A stretch of DNA of 64,000 nt from Margaritifera margaritifera (Eukaryota > Mollusca > Bivalvia > Unionida > Margaritiferidae). The position numbers and the translations under genes were made by a program. This document shows, in pieces, positions 11,675-23,962 of this stretch (the stretch's first letter is position 1; each line of letters opens with the position of its first letter). The stretch covers positions 4,392,501 to 4,456,500 of the forward strand of contig JAQPZY010001579.1 of NCBI GenBank assembly GCA_029931535.1, in the 5' to 3' direction. The notes beneath the pieces were generated by a model. It was not told the DNA's origin and made no database searches. It saw only the letters and a list, made by a program, of their open reading frames with translations.

Positions 11675-12003
11675 AAATATTCACGCAGACATTGTCCCGA
11701 TTCTTACAGAGCCAACCTTTTGCTTGCGTCAATGAAATATTTCATTTAACTTGAACTCAACACTGAAACAATATAGATATGTGGAAGAATAGATCAATCC
11801 ATCGATCGGTGGCAAACTTGCCATGAAACGTTCCAGCTAGATTGAGAGATATCTTGTCATGCTAAATGATCAATGTGTTGGTGTTTAAATCATTAAAACG
11901 TGACTTTGATAACTCACGTTCCAGTAACTGAATTAAAAACGAAATGACTACATGTACCTACCTACATGCTATCTATCTACATGCCTTCCTATCAACCCTT
12001 TTA

Positions 12004-12148
12004 GAGCCGCAGTAGCTCAGTGGTTAGCATGTCGAACTAGCGACCATAAGGGTGCGGGTTTAAATCCTGCCGTGACCAGGTTGTGTCAGCCACTGTGGTT
12101 TGCCTCTCGGCAAGGTATTTTTTCACATCAACTGCCACGACATGATGT
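12004..12148 (+). repeat. tRNA-derived SINE, 3' end cut by an LTR fragment
   Basis: The A-box (tagctcagtggttagcat) is close to the tRNA consensus and the B-box-like block is gggtttaaatcc (about 12056-12067). The body with 'ctcggcaaggta' follows as in the 845 copy. The expected AC-rich tail is replaced at 12149 by the end of a minus-strand Gmr1-like LTR. Confidence 0.8.
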
Positions 12149-12367
12149 TGTTACGACTCTAGGTCTTAAAAATATGTAACAGAAAGAAAGTGAACCAACA
12201 ATGTAAGTAAAATCAACAAGCAATATATTTCCAGGAAAATTAAAGTGAAAATTCAAAAGACACTTACAATTTGAGGAGTCAAATTCAAAATAATCCTAAA
12301 TGTCCTATTCACAAGTCCAAAATAATAGAATGTTCCAAATGAATTCCAATAGCCTTGAACGTCCTGG
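12149..12367 (-). repeat. Truncated Gmr1-like LTR, minus strand
   Basis: Read on the minus strand this ends ...CTAGAGTCGTAACA and matches the last 220 bp or so of the LTRs at 6013-6686 and 54336-54995, including 'ttggttcactttcttt' and the GTAAGT block (plus-strand acttac at 12262-12267). The homology stops near 12367. Confidence 0.8.
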
Positions 12368-12805
12368 CCTACCTGACATATGTCGCAAAAGTCTATTGCG
12401 AAATGCCTACGAAAATAATATGTAAACAACTTGACAGAAGTTAAGTATGTATTTTCAAATAACCATACAACTTATAATCATAGACAAAAGTTAAGTATAT
12501 AAACATCATACATACCAATATAATATTTAATATGATGAGTGGCTTTAAGCACCAATCAATCAACAACCTACCCACCTAACCACCAACCTAATTACCTACT
12601 TACTTTCAATCTGCCCATCACCTACTACCTATCTAACTAAGCAATTAATAAATCATGTCTGTAAGTCAGTTTATGCTTGAATGTTTGAAGCATTTACGCC
12701 CTGACGATACCCATCTTTCTGATGCATAGCACTTCTTTCAATATATTCGCATTGAGCAACATTATCACACAAGTGTTTCACTGCAAGAACAATGGCCTTC
12801 TTATA
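12368..12805. other. No gene seen
   Basis: AT-rich, with a degenerate CTAC/CACC-rich stretch at 12585-12640. Nothing else recognised. Confidence 0.5.
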
Positions 12806-12995
12806 GGCTCGGTATCTCAGTGGTTAGCATGCTCTTGTCATGCAGGAGTACTGGCTTCGATTCGCAGAACAGACAGAGGTCGGTTACCGTATTGTGTTCT
12901 GAGGCAAGAAACTTTACTCTCGTTGCCGAACATAAAATTAACCAAAGCCACTAATCAAAACACCCTAAAGCGGGCTTAGTTCGACCAAACCAGAA
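12806..12995 (+). repeat. tRNA-derived SINE, 'gaggcaagaaact' variant
   Basis: The A-box-like head is ggctcggtatctcagtggttag. The B-box is damaged (cttcgattcgc) and the body has 'gaggcaagaaactttactctcgttg'. It ends 'cgaccaaaccag'. Same superfamily as the 845 copy. Confidence 0.75.
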
Positions 12996-13033
12996 ATGTT
13001 GCCGTGCGTCCCTGATGCACACAAATAAGTATA

Positions 13034-13190
13034 GACAGGTACGTTATCTCAGAGGTTAGCATGCTGAACTTCTACGCAAAAACCGGGTTCAATTCCTGGA
13101 TAAGACCGGGTCGGCTGCCGTGCTGTGTCCTTAGGCACGACACTTCACTCGCATTAGCCAACAAAAATAACCAGATTTATTAACCTTAAT
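13034..13190 (+). repeat. tRNA-derived SINE, 'taggcacgacact' variant
   Basis: The head contains 'gttatctcagaggttagcatgc' and the B-box gggttcaattcct (about 13084-13096). The body has 'ccttaggcacgacacttcact'. It lies about 40 bp downstream of the previous SINE in the same orientation. Confidence 0.8.
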
Positions 13191-13832
<642 letters not shown>

Positions 13833-13919
13833 GCGATTATAGATAGGTGTGTAGATAGGTGTGGTAGCTCGGCATACTTCAAAACTTAGGTTCTAAAGTT
13901 TCGGTTTTGAGGGGTTTTA

Positions 13920-16340
13920 GGTTTTACTTATAATTATTATATACCTAAGGATAGGGAAGTTTCATTTGATGAACTTAATAGATTTAAAAGTAGTGACGAA
14001 ATTTCTAAAGCCATCAAGCAATTAAAACATAGGAAAAGGGCTGGTCCGGATAACATTTTGAATGAGTTTGTAATATATTGTTCAGCAGAGTTATGGTCAG
14101 AGTGCTAAATTATATAAATGGGTGCGGTTAGTGACTTTGAAAACTGGAGTGGAATTGCTGCACTTTGTGTAATAAGTAAACCTTTTACCTGTGTTTTGAA
14201 TAATAGATTCAATGAGTTGTCGTATTAAAACGCTATAAATATATTGAGGCACACGCTGGGTTCAGGTTAAATATGTCTATTATTAATACTAAATTTACAT
14301 TTCACGGACTAATTACACATTTAATTAAGTCAGATAACAACAATGTGGTGCATTTATTTTTTTTTTTAAAAGTCGTTCGATTATATTATACCAGAATTTG
14401 TTATGGCTCAAACTTGTTAAAATTGGTATTAGAGGTAGGATATTCAATATAATGAAATACATGTATACTACTGTGGGTACCAAAGTTAAATACAAAAATG
14501 ATCTTTCATATCAATTTTAATCCAAAACTGGTGTACGACAAGGGAAATGATTACCACCGTATTAGTTTTAAATGTTGATTGTTGATGTAGTGACACCTTT
14601 TTATTGAAAAGGGTACTGATGGTATTGACGTAGGTAAGATGTTTCTTATATTGTATGATGACTATGCTGTAATTTTTTCAATAAGTTATGACAGCTTACA
14701 AAAGGAATTAGATGCACTGAAAGACTATATTTTGAAATGTAAATTAATGGCTAATACATCTAAGACTAAAGTCATAATTTTTCTCAAAGATGGAAGAGTC
14801 ACCAAAAGCGAAAGAGTTTATTTTGATGGAACTGAAATTGAAATTGATAGTAGCTTTGATTATTTAGGAAATATTTTTATGACGGATAGCAAACTTTAGC
14901 TTGAAAAGCAATGAAATATTTTTTTTCATTTAATAAGCAATTGTATAAATTCTTTGATATACAGCTAAACTTTTTATACCATCTATTTGATGTTCTTATT
15001 GCTTCAGTTCTTTTATATGGTGCAGAAGTGTGGGGATTTATACAAGGTGATGTTGTTGAATGAGTTCACTTGCGTGTTTGTAAGCAATACTTTAGGTGTT
15101 AAACAGACAACACAGAATGATATTGTATATGGTAAATTAGGAAGAGTTCCTTTTAGAATAAGTAGACTCTTTAAAGTATTAAATATCGGTTAAAACTGCT
15201 AATTCTAGCAAAGGGAAATTTACAAAAATAGTGCCTGGCACACAGAATTTATAGTAAACAAAAATCAAATTTCATATGAAGTAAGAATTAAAGATTTTTT
15301 AGAAATGTTTGTTTTCGGGCATGTATGGTTGCAACAAGGTATAGGTAATGTTGATGTCTTCCTACATGTAATAAAACAATCCCTGAAAGATAATTTTGTT
15401 AAAATATAGAATTCTATGCTTGAATCTTTTAACAGAGCAAGGCTATATATTCATCTTGCAATCAGTTTTTCATAAAAAGAATATCTTACTTGTATTACGT
15501 CTAAGAATGTCGGCATTGCACTAACTAAATTGCGAACATCATCTCATCGACTCCATGTTGAAACAGGTAGATGGGCTAAGTCGCAAGCAATATCATATGA
15601 AAACAAAACATGTTGTTTTTATAATGTGATAGAGGACGCATTTAATTTTATATTAGAATGTTAGTGGTACATGGAATATAAACGCAAGTATATACCTAAA
15701 TATTATTGGGGGCATCCAAATATGATCAAATGTATTGATCTACTTTTAAGTAATAATCAGAGAATTATACGAAAGTTAAGCATTTTTATTTTTAGATTTT
15801 TTAAACTTCACAATGAATTATGAAAGTCCGGACCATAATGTTTAAATGAATTTGTTAAACATGTAATAGGAAGTACATTTTCTCAACCATCCTGAATCAA
15901 CTCCTATATTATGAGATGATTATCATATATTTTTACATTTCTTGCTTTAACCGCTTCAGTTGCTGATAATGTACTTACTTTATGCTTTCCTTTTTTATGT
16001 GATTATTTTTATATAAAAAAAAATTATTTCTTTTTTTCCTTTTTTTTCTTTCTTTCTTTTGTGTCTATCCATATTTGTGTTTGTTAATTCAAATCTAGTA
16101 AATTAAAATAGATTAAAAAATCATAATAACTCTTATTTGGACGCACACATTTAAAGTTAGATTATGATTCATACTATTGCATTTTCAATTACACTGTGTG
16201 GTTTGAAGATAAGGATTTATTATTGCACATTATTTAATATGTGTCTGCCATTACTTCAATTTGATATTAACTAATTTTGTATATTTATATGTTTGCAAAA
16301 GACCGATAGGCTAATATGCAATAAAAATTCTGTCTATCTG
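13920..16340 (+). mobile_element. Degraded LINE (non-LTR retrotransposon)
   Basis: Non-LTR elements encode a reverse transcriptase that primes on nicked target DNA. The 5' part is missing. The first recognisable piece (about 13940-14075) reads SSDEISKAIKQLKHRKRAGP, the conserved entry to LINE reverse transcriptase. Next come GIRGRIFNIMKYMY (about 14430), SKTGVRQGK (about 14525) and an 86-codon frame 14639-14899 with LYDDYAVIFS, where the active-site box has been rearranged. The 68-codon frame 14987-15193 holds LGVKQTTQND, from the C-terminal region. Fragments continue to about 15830. The 3' untranslated part ends at 16340 with 'ttctgtctatctg'. Many stops and frameshifts show it is old. Clade not assigned. 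Confidence 0.8.
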
Positions 16341-16730
16341 TGACAAAGAATTAACTTTTAAAGCTGTCACTTCAGCCAGGTGTAAAGACTACTAATAAAC
16401 CTATTGTTTACACTGGATGTAATCTTTGCCAGTGTATTTGTGCTGAGCTTTGTTTTAATTTACCAAAGGCTATTTAAGGACTGTTGGATTAACTGGGACC
16501 TGGCACCTACATGGCAACGTTTTGAGTAAATTTCGGTTTTATAGGATTCATTTGGTTGTTAAAATGATATTTGGGAGCAATAATTTGTCTCGATTTTTAG
16601 AGTAGAGGGATTTCAATTTACTGAATACTTTTTTTATTGAAATTAAAGAAGGAAAAATTCGGGACCCACAAATTATTTCGGTTTCACGAGGATTTCGATT
16701 TATTGTGGCTTCTATCTTAAGAGGTTTCGT
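16341..16730. other. No gene seen
   Basis: No recognised homology between the LINE end and the 36-bp duplication. Confidence 0.5.
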
Positions 16731-16799
16731 TGTATTTGTTTCTAAAACATCCTACTTAATTTTCACTGTATTTGTTTCTAAAACATCCTACTTAATTTA
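16731..16799. repeat. 36-bp tandem duplication
   Basis: The block 'tgtatttgtttctaaaacat' plus 'cctacttaatt' appears twice with a 36-bp period. Confidence 0.9.
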
Positions 16800-16979
16800 A
16801 ATTTGTAATGCCTTAAAAGAACAAATCACTTTTTAAACGGAATAAAATAAATCATCCCATCACTACCTACGGTTAAGCCCATGTGTTTAAAACAATGTTT
16901 GAAACTATGGCTTTTGATGTCAAACATAATATTTTGAAGGGTGGGTGCTAGTCTTGAAGAAAAGAGCACCTAAGCAGTC

Positions 16980-17540
16980 TTGCTAGGGTTTAACTCTACT
17001 AGCCATTGCTTAGATCAAACTCTACTAGCGATTGCATAGACCAAACTCTACTAGTCATTGCTTAGACCAAACTCTACTAGAAATTGCTTGGACCAAACTC
17101 TACTAGCGATTGCTTAGACCAAACTCTACTAGCCATTGCATAGACCAAACTCTACTAACCATTGCTTAGACCAAACTCTACTAGCCATTGCATAGACCAA
17201 ACTCTACTAGCCATTGCTTAGACCAAACTCTACTAGCCATTGCTTAGACCAAACTCTACTAGCCATTGCTTAGACCAAACTCTACTAGCCATTGCTTAGA
17301 CAAAACTCTACTAGGAATTGCTTAGACCAAACTCTACTAGCCATTGCTTCGACCAGCCATTGCTTAGACCAAAACTCTACCAGCGATTGCTTAGACCAAA
17401 CTCTATTATCTATTGCTTAGACAAAACTCTACTAGCCATTGCTTAGACCAAACTCTACTAGCGATTGCATAGACCAAACTCTACTAGCCATTGCTTAGAC
17501 CGAATTCTACTAGCCATTGCTTAGACTGAACTCTACTAAT
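16980..17540. repeat. 26-bp satellite, about 21 copies
   Basis: The unit contains 'ccaaactctactagccattg' and repeats every 26 bp (for example unit starts at 16994 and 17020). Single-base variants occur (agccattg, agcgattg, agaaattg, ttag, catag) and there is one shorter unit near 17355. Every unit contains CTCTACTA and most contain CTAG. It has no repeat-spacer structure, so it is not CRISPR-like. Confidence 0.95.
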
Positions 17541-18242
17541 TATGACTCTGATAAATTTAAACACACTGTTTTCTCTCAGAAAGATAAATTTAAACCATTC
17601 CAATATTGGGTATCTACTTCCATCGTTCTTAATTTGTACAAAGTCCACGATGCCAAACATAGTTAATAGCTTTGGAAATATCACAAACAATCATGCACAT
17701 GTACTCATTGTTATCTAAAGCTGAACAAATTTGATGATAAATATCAAATAATTGGTATATTGTACAATGTATTTTAGGTAAGATGGTGTATATGTACTTT
17801 AAGACTACCTTTTCCATGACTTTTGCAACACAACCTAAAAAGTTATATAGTTCTATTAACTTGCAGGATCAGTCTTATCGTTTTCGTAGAAAATGGGCAT
17901 GTTAATTGCAGTTTTCCAGGTCTTAAGGAATCATTGAACCGTCAGGGATTTGCTGAAACGTATGCTACGAGGTTTGAAAATCACAGAAGAGGTGCCGTTC
18001 TGTATTTGGTGGCTAATTTTGTCATAATCTCTTGCCTTATAATTTGGAATGCTATGTAGAATATCAAGTATATATTGTTCTTCAATATTAATAATCGAGA
18101 TTTTGATTCGTTCTGCTCTGATATTCTGGTAATAAGTATCAACTACCATTGATATTAAAGTGAAGACGTCATTTAATGAGGTAACTTTGACACAATCTGA
18201 AAAATATTTAGTATTATACCTAGTATTATATTGATATACCAT
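17541..18242 (-). mobile_element. LINE reverse transcriptase fragment, minus strand
   Basis: On the minus strand a 103-codon frame (17931-18242) contains ILDILHSIPNYKA and YDKISHQI, the entry to a LINE reverse transcriptase. Out-of-frame text follows with MPIFYENDKTDP, and then a 62-codon frame (17629-17817) with MEKVVLKYIYTILP, YQLFDIYHQICSAL and VCDISKA. This gives domains in the right order over about 600 bp. The first catalytic aspartate is kept in CDISKA, but the following conserved phenylalanine/aspartate region is altered. The second active-site box is absent because the fragment ends against the satellite. Confidence 0.8.
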
Positions 18243-19058
18243 GGCTCAAATTTACCGCCAATCCGCTGTCCTGCGGTTAGCGATTTTGCGGACCGATCAC
18301 TAAAACCCAGCCGTTACTAATCCGTTGGAACAGTGAAAATTACCGCTGGTCGCTATCATAACATTTAAGAAGTGTTCGGACCTTTAATGGTTAATTAATC
18401 TGTTTACTGTGGTAATTCAGTACCTACCAACATCCTGCACCTGACGATGTACAATAAATGCTCGTGGCGCAAATGGACATGAACACCATTCATCCACTCA
18501 GCAAGTAAATTAATGTCATTATTGTCAAAAGAGTCTTTGCGTTCGTGGAACTCGCCTGGTGTACTGCCCTTAAGCAATGATTTCATTACGGATGGTAGCA
18601 AAAGATATAGGGCCTCCGACTAGTATTTACCCTGATATACTAAAGCAGAAATAATAGGAGAGGAGATGTCTTTTTCCCAGTATGCTCGTGAACTGAAACC
18701 ATGATTATCACTATTTTCATAACTTGCAGCAACTGTTCACTTGGTTCCATATATTGTTTACACTTTTTACCAGTGATTCAGGTTACCACTTTTGATTGCA
18801 ATCCTTTCCAGCCGGTCCATTGACCTGCTGAATTTTCGAAAAAGACTGTCATACCATGGTTATCATTTGGGCTGATTCTGACAGATTTTCTTGCAATGCA
18901 GGGTTTTACTTTCTCAAGGAATGGAGATGACAACAGGTTGGCTGCTGATTTTCATATCTCGAGCTGACATAATACCTCTATATCAGTTTTATTCAAAACA
19001 TGACATAATTTATTATAATCGTATTTTTTTACAGCCATACTTCTGTCACACAAGAAAC

Positions 19059-19059
<1 letters not shown>
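18243..19059. other. No gene seen
   Basis: A somewhat GC-richer stretch at 18250-18350 with repeated 'accgct' and 'ccgtt' words. A 65-codon minus-strand frame at 18404-18601 has no recognised family. Confidence 0.45.

Positions 19060-19129
<70 letters not shown>
19060..19129. repeat. (TA)n microsatellite
   Basis: Pure TA run of about 34 units. Confidence 0.97.
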
Positions 19130-19131
<2 letters not shown>

Positions 19132-19789
19132 TAACTATGTAATTATGTAAGTTGACCTATGATCACTAATATCTTCATTGACAGTTAATACTCCAGACGC
19201 AAAAAACACCTAAAGTGTTTGAAATGAATGTAGGTTCAACAATTGTTTCTGAAGCGGCCGTCTCAGGTGTGGGGTCATCTATGATATTTACCATATTATT
19301 TATGACTAGTATATCAACCGAATTGTGTTAACGATTATCGAGCAGGTCCTTAATTAAGTTACCTTGAAAAATAATATTTACACACATATTTAGGGCCTGT
19401 TTCTGTTAGAAATTTACACAATCTCAAACGTTTTGGCTCTCAGACGTCGAGCGGTAAGTTGTTATGAGATGAAAATATCAACCTTTGATCGACATTGCAA
19501 CACATAATACGTCAATATCGCCATCAATAAGATAAAAGGCGCTTAGTGCTGATAAAACAAATTGTCTGATATGTGGAACATAACTCCCCATTCATATCGA
19601 TTCTTGTTATATCGAATTGGTTTATTATAACCCTAAAGAAACAAGTCATTACTAGACACATTCAAGTCAAAGTGCAATTCTGTTAGCACGATAATATCGA
19701 AATCCCTTAAGTCATTTTCAGTTTATTACGTACTGTTCTAATAATCAAATGTACTATTCAAAGACCATTTTAAACATCAATAGTACTAC
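19130..19789. other. No gene seen
   Basis: No recognised coding or repeat homology. Confidence 0.5.
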
Positions 19790-19939
19790 CAAGTGGTGTA
19801 GCAAAAAATTCTGCCACCTCCCCGGCACAACTTATTTCTGGGGCCCCCTCCCAAAAAAAGTTGTTTGATGTGAATTTTGGACCCTCTCTGGGCCTGGCCC
19901 ACCCTCGTGGTGGTTGATTGGGCGGTTGCTACGCCACTG
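19790..19939. mobile_element. hAT-type MITE, CAGTGGCGTAGC family
   Basis: The left end is CAAGTGGTGTAGC and the right end GCTACGCCACTG, inverted repeats apart from small changes. The interior holds 'tctggggccccctcccaaaa', 'agttgtttgatg' and 'gggcggttgctac', shared with the copy at 55057-55185. There is no coding capacity. The flanks are only about 5 of 8 identical, so the target duplication has decayed or the edges are off by one. Confidence 0.8.
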
Positions 19940-20145
19940 GTGCTAACGTGTTGAGAGAAATATGACTCAGAAACAGACCAAGAAGTTAATTGTCTAGGGT
20001 TCAATTCAAAAACATATGCTAACATAATTAACAATATCATTTTAAAGACATGTACAAGAATAGAATTGGCATATGAATTAACATAATTTTAAAATGATAT
20101 GATTAAGTGTGAATAAATAAGTGTTTCATTCACTGAGTGATATAT

Positions 20146-20318
20146 ATTCAATAGTTCAGGAAAGTATCCTTTACTTCTATTGATAGACATTCAATAGCAC
20201 AGGTAAAATATCCATTAAATCTACTGGCAGATATTCAATAGCACAAGGAAAATATCCATTAAGTCTATTCATAGATATTCAATAGCACTGGGAATGTATC
20301 CATTAAGTCTATTGGCAC
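20146..20318. repeat. Minisatellite, about 44-bp unit, 4 copies
   Basis: The unit 'attcaatagcacagg' plus 'aaaatatccattaagtctatt' starts near 20146, 20189, 20233 and 20277. Divergence between copies is moderate. Confidence 0.85.
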
Positions 20319-21669
20319 CTTTTGAAAAAGGAAATAAAAAAGGAATAGTCGTATTTGAACAATTGGAATATCTTCAACACCAGACATAAGTAGAAGATTA
20401 GCCAACATTAAATCTTCGTAACTTAAATGCTTATTTTTAGGGACACTTCTTATGCGTGAGAGGAAAAGAGTTGTGTTCATTCTGTGTAAAACTATGAATT
20501 CATTCATTCAAAACTACGGAGGAAATATTCGTCATATAAAATGAACATTGTTCTTATTTGATAGGTGCAGAGAATATCTGCAGATAACTGAGTATGCATA
20601 AAAATAACAATAAATTCAAGTCGTTTCTGCTGAGTTATGGAAATGAAAGGCAGATAAAGGAGAAACAATTGCACGTAGAATAGGAAGGAAACAGATATAC
20701 TTGCTATTAAGTCCAAATATAAACTGTACGTGCTGATGTGAAAACAATACGTATATCTTAAAAAATAGTACAATTGCAACATGTTAATAGAACAGTGTAG
20801 TACTCCATGGAATACAAGAGGAAAGTCGGTTATATTTCACTTTTGTAAAGCCACAAACAGAGGGAAACAAGAAATAAAAAGAAAAACTATACATACTCAA
20901 CAGCAGCTACCTGTAAATGATGCGCATAATTTCCTTTAGAGATATCTCACAATAAAAGTAATTCCAAATGGGCTTTTTTTATATAAAATAGTTGTATTTG
21001 TCACAAACTAATTTCGGATATTACAAACATAATTATATTTATGAAATTTTTGATCACGTTTGACACGTGTCACATATGCAAACATAGCGGCCACATGGGA
21101 TGTTGTGAAAGATATTATGGCTAAAGCCAACTTTTGGAAACATTTCGGTTATTTACTAGCGTATGTTAATGTGTTAAGTACATGTATTCCTTTAGAGGAC
21201 CGAGAATCATCCTAAGATTTTTAGGATAGCAGTTGTTCCCTGTTTGAAATTTACGTAATTTCTCTAGTCTACTAAAAATTTGTTCGTGTGTTGAGTCAGT
21301 GTTTGTTTTATATTTACTGGCCCTCTCTGATAAATATCTTGTCCGGGTGTTGCCATCCTACACAAAGATTCCCTGTCTATTATATCAATAGTGTAGCTAG
21401 TTGATTGTAGGCTTCAGTGTCAATACTTTCCATTTTTATCAACAAGATCTCTAATGTCAGCACAATGTCTCTTGCAAGGTGTCAGCTATAGTGTAAGCTG
21501 AATCAATCCACTTTAGTTATAATGTTTAGACGACAACTTATGCAACAATTAACATGAACATAGCAAATTCATTTACTATAAGGTACTGACCATTTAATTT
21601 TCGGAAGGTTGAGAGAAACTGCGATTTTCTTTCGAGCCGGGATATTGTATTTTCTTTTACCTCAATATA

Positions 21670-21673
<4 letters not shown>

Positions 21674-21722
<49 letters not shown>
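21674..21722. repeat. (GT)n microsatellite
   Basis: Pure TG run of about 24 units. Confidence 0.97.
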
Positions 21723-21723
<1 letters not shown>

Positions 21724-22442
21724 AAAAAGGGAATTGCTACATTAATTCGGATTAGTGGTTATTGTTTATCGTGGACTGGAATAGACTAGTATGAAACTTT
21801 AACAACCAATCCGAGTTAACCGTAGCCTATTCACTGCGTGACATTCCGGAAGGGTACAACCTTCGAACTGGATCAAAGTACACAATGCACGAAGCAACGG
21901 AGAAACTTCAAGCAAAAGTGGTCATTAAATGATCAGTAAGTACTTAAATCGTACATTAGGAAAAACTTTAATGTAACCTTTAAGGTAATGTACGTTATCT
22001 GTTGCTAAACGCGCCGACGGTATCACAAAATTAGCACGGAATCGACGAGAGGTCAGATTTCGAACCGAGCGAGTTAGTCACCTTAAGTTCAAATATCGAA
22101 GGGAAGTGAGTGTAATCAATAGTCTTCCTTTCTTTACTGACAAAAAAAGAGTGTCTGTGGAACCAATAAATTTGGAATATTGTATCTTGAGGATAATTAA
22201 GTTAGGTGTTAGGCGTTTAGTCTGAAGTACATGGTTCATTAAGATCATGCGATTGTTGATGCTTGTTTTTGTTCCTGCTCACAAACATAGGCCAGGACAT
22301 CCACCAATCTCTTCCTTTGACTTCAAGAGCTTTTACTGAGACGTTTCACCCCTTTTGTAAAATACTATTCCGTCGCATGTCCAGAAGGAATATATTATCT
22401 TGCCATTTCTCAATATCTGAAGTGACTTTACCAACTAGTGTT

Positions 22443-23310
22443 AGTAGCCATACAAAGGCCGTTCTAAGACATTTATTTATTTATTTCCTTTTTCACGTTT
22501 TGGGGCTATTTAAAGGTGTTTGTCGCTTTTATAGACTATAAAACATAGTTTTGTTACGTTGTACTGTCTTTAAAACCTAACAGTCATAGTGATACAGCCT
22601 CCAGATTTAGTATGATTTTAGGACATGCGCTTGATGGTATTTGCACATTTAATATATTTTTTGCATGTGTGCTTGATGGTATTTTCGCGCTTTAGAGGCT
22701 CGCGTTGAATATTCTTTTGGGACATGCGTTGTTAACAATAACATTAAGGTTTGAGTACTTCTAGAATAAATATTCTACCTTAATGGTTTCATCAGAGGTA
22801 CAGTGATTAGCATCTTATTTGATAAAGCCCGTAAGCATAATTACTGATTCTACTGATTCGATCTTCCCAACCTTTGTTTGTTTGTTGTTTTTTTTTTTTT
22901 GTTTTTTGTTTTTTTTTTTTTTTTGCTGTTTTTTTCTTGTTTTCTTTTTCTTCTTCAAGTGAGCTCAGGCTTATTAAAGTTATCTTGTATAGTCCCATGG
23001 GATGGTTTTGTATTTCTATGTAGCATATTTCATGTTTCATCTCAATGTTTTTTTCGAATCATGATCTTTATTACAACGGATGGTTGAATTATTTTTTTTA
23101 ACAATCGGCCTTGATACTCTCTTAGCCTTATTAATTTCTTTGATGTTATCAAGAATGATGGAATACATTTTTGACCTAAGCCTAACAAATTCGCCTATTA
23201 GTTTTCCACTGAACTCGTCCTTGAAGTTTCCTACTACTTTTGTTCGGCACTGAAAAGTGGATGGTCAGCAGGATACACACTTGTGTCATAATACGAGCTA
23301 CTCGGAGGAA
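22443..23310 (-). repeat. Left inverted repeat of the Polinton, includes polymerase B 3' end
   Basis: Reverse-complemented, this matches 34158-34956. Shared blocks include 'agctcgtattat', 'atgtattccatcattcttga', 'gaaacatgaaat', 'catgggattatacaaga'-type text, 'atgttttatag' and 'cgacaaacacc'. Insertions special to this side are a T/G-rich run of about 80 bp (22868-22950) and a (TTTA)n stretch near 22473-22486. Confidence 0.8.
22807..23310 (-). pseudogene. Second copy of the DNA polymerase B C-terminus (minus strand)
   Basis: A 77-codon minus-strand frame (22807-23040) reads MKHEICYIEIQNHPMGLYKI near its start and YAYGLYQIRC at its stop. It parallels the plus-strand polymerase end at 34400-34537 (MKHEMHYIKSENHRMGLYKI ... 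YAYGHYKIRS). Homology continues out of frame to about 23310. A lysine/glutamine-rich insert comes from the T/G run. It is part of the inverted repeat and never had the catalytic motifs, so it is a duplicated end rather than a second polymerase gene. Confidence 0.8.
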
Positions 23311-23329
23311 CATTTATGTTAATTAATAT

Positions 23330-23520
23330 AAATGGAGAAAAAAAATGGGTTAGGATATTCTTCTAATTATTAAAAAAATAGTTCGCATAAAAGAAATACG
23401 TAAGATATTATCGGATTCATATAAGCTACAAAATTGAACTATTTTAATAATAAATTCAGTAACAAGCTTGTTTTACCATTCCCAGTTGCGCCAAGGAACA
23501 TATAATGGCAGTAAGGCAAC
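23330..23520 (-). pseudogene. Packaging-ATPase stump with Walker A motif
   Basis: Polinton ATPases resemble FtsK/HerA DNA-packaging motors. On the minus strand, 23466-23492 encodes GATGNGKTS, a Walker A nucleotide-binding loop, inside FLGATGNGKTSLLLNL. A stop follows within a few codons. No Walker B or later motif is seen before the inverted-repeat copy of polymerase B begins at 23310. The rest of the gene therefore seems lost at this junction. The motif is short, so the assignment rests partly on its position in a Polinton. Confidence 0.6.
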
Positions 23521-23769
23521 AAGGATTGGTGTTTATATCTTTTATTTTCTTATCATGAACATCAAAATTAATTATTTCAATTATACTGCATAGTTATATT
23601 AAACTAAATCTGACATTGCTCCTAAACATTCTGCTGGTACAATTTTAGATAATTTTTTCTAAGGGTGCCACATAGTTTTTACTTGTTTGGAATTTTTTTA
23701 TTTTTAAACACATATTTTATGGTTTGCTTTTCATCACTTTCGAAATTGAATTTTACATGCACCAATAAT

Positions 23770-23962
23770 CCCATAAAAAATCAGTGACTGTAGTTTAATT
23801 TTGATCTCCTATCGTCCAATTTCAATGCACTGTATATTGATGTTGCTATCATAAGAATAACACTCAATATTACCACAAAAATTGAAATTGCTGGTATTAC
23901 TGCTAATGACGCTGTACCACCAACCAATGTTGTTATTAGTATATTAACAGAATCGCGTTAAA
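23770..23962 (-). pseudogene. Small hydrophobic protein remnant (two membrane segments)
   Basis: A minus-strand frame reads NILITTLVGGTASLAVIP, then a run rich in I/V/L (ISIFVVILSVILMIAT) and a basic end ALKLDDRRSK before a stop. Two hydrophobic segments and a short charged tail suggest a membrane or inner-virion protein. Its function is unknown. It lies between the ATPase stump and the fibre-like gene, in the same orientation. Confidence 0.45.

Larger units (their letters stand above)
19940..22442. other. No gene seen apart from repeats listed separately
   Basis: AT-rich. A 12-bp perfect palindrome TGACACGTGTCA lies near 21060-21071. A short inverted repeat (ttcggattagtggtt / aaccaatccgagtt) lies near 21745-21819. 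No coding homology recognised. Confidence 0.5.

Noticed and set aside
16980..17540. CRISPR array
   Set aside because: Units are contiguous without unique spacers, the period is 26 bp with point variants, and the setting is eukaryotic. It is a satellite.
17931..18059. Plus-strand frame over the LINE fragment
   Set aside because: It is the strand shadow of the minus-strand reverse transcriptase fragment, which has recognisable motifs.
21060..21071. TGACACGTGTCA palindrome as an E-box regulatory site
   Set aside because: A single 12-bp palindrome with no nearby gene. Chance occurrence cannot be excluded in 64 kb.
22807..23040. A second, independent DNA polymerase B gene on the minus strand
   Set aside because: Only the C-terminal part is present and it lies within the inverted repeat that mirrors the right end, so it is a duplicated end.
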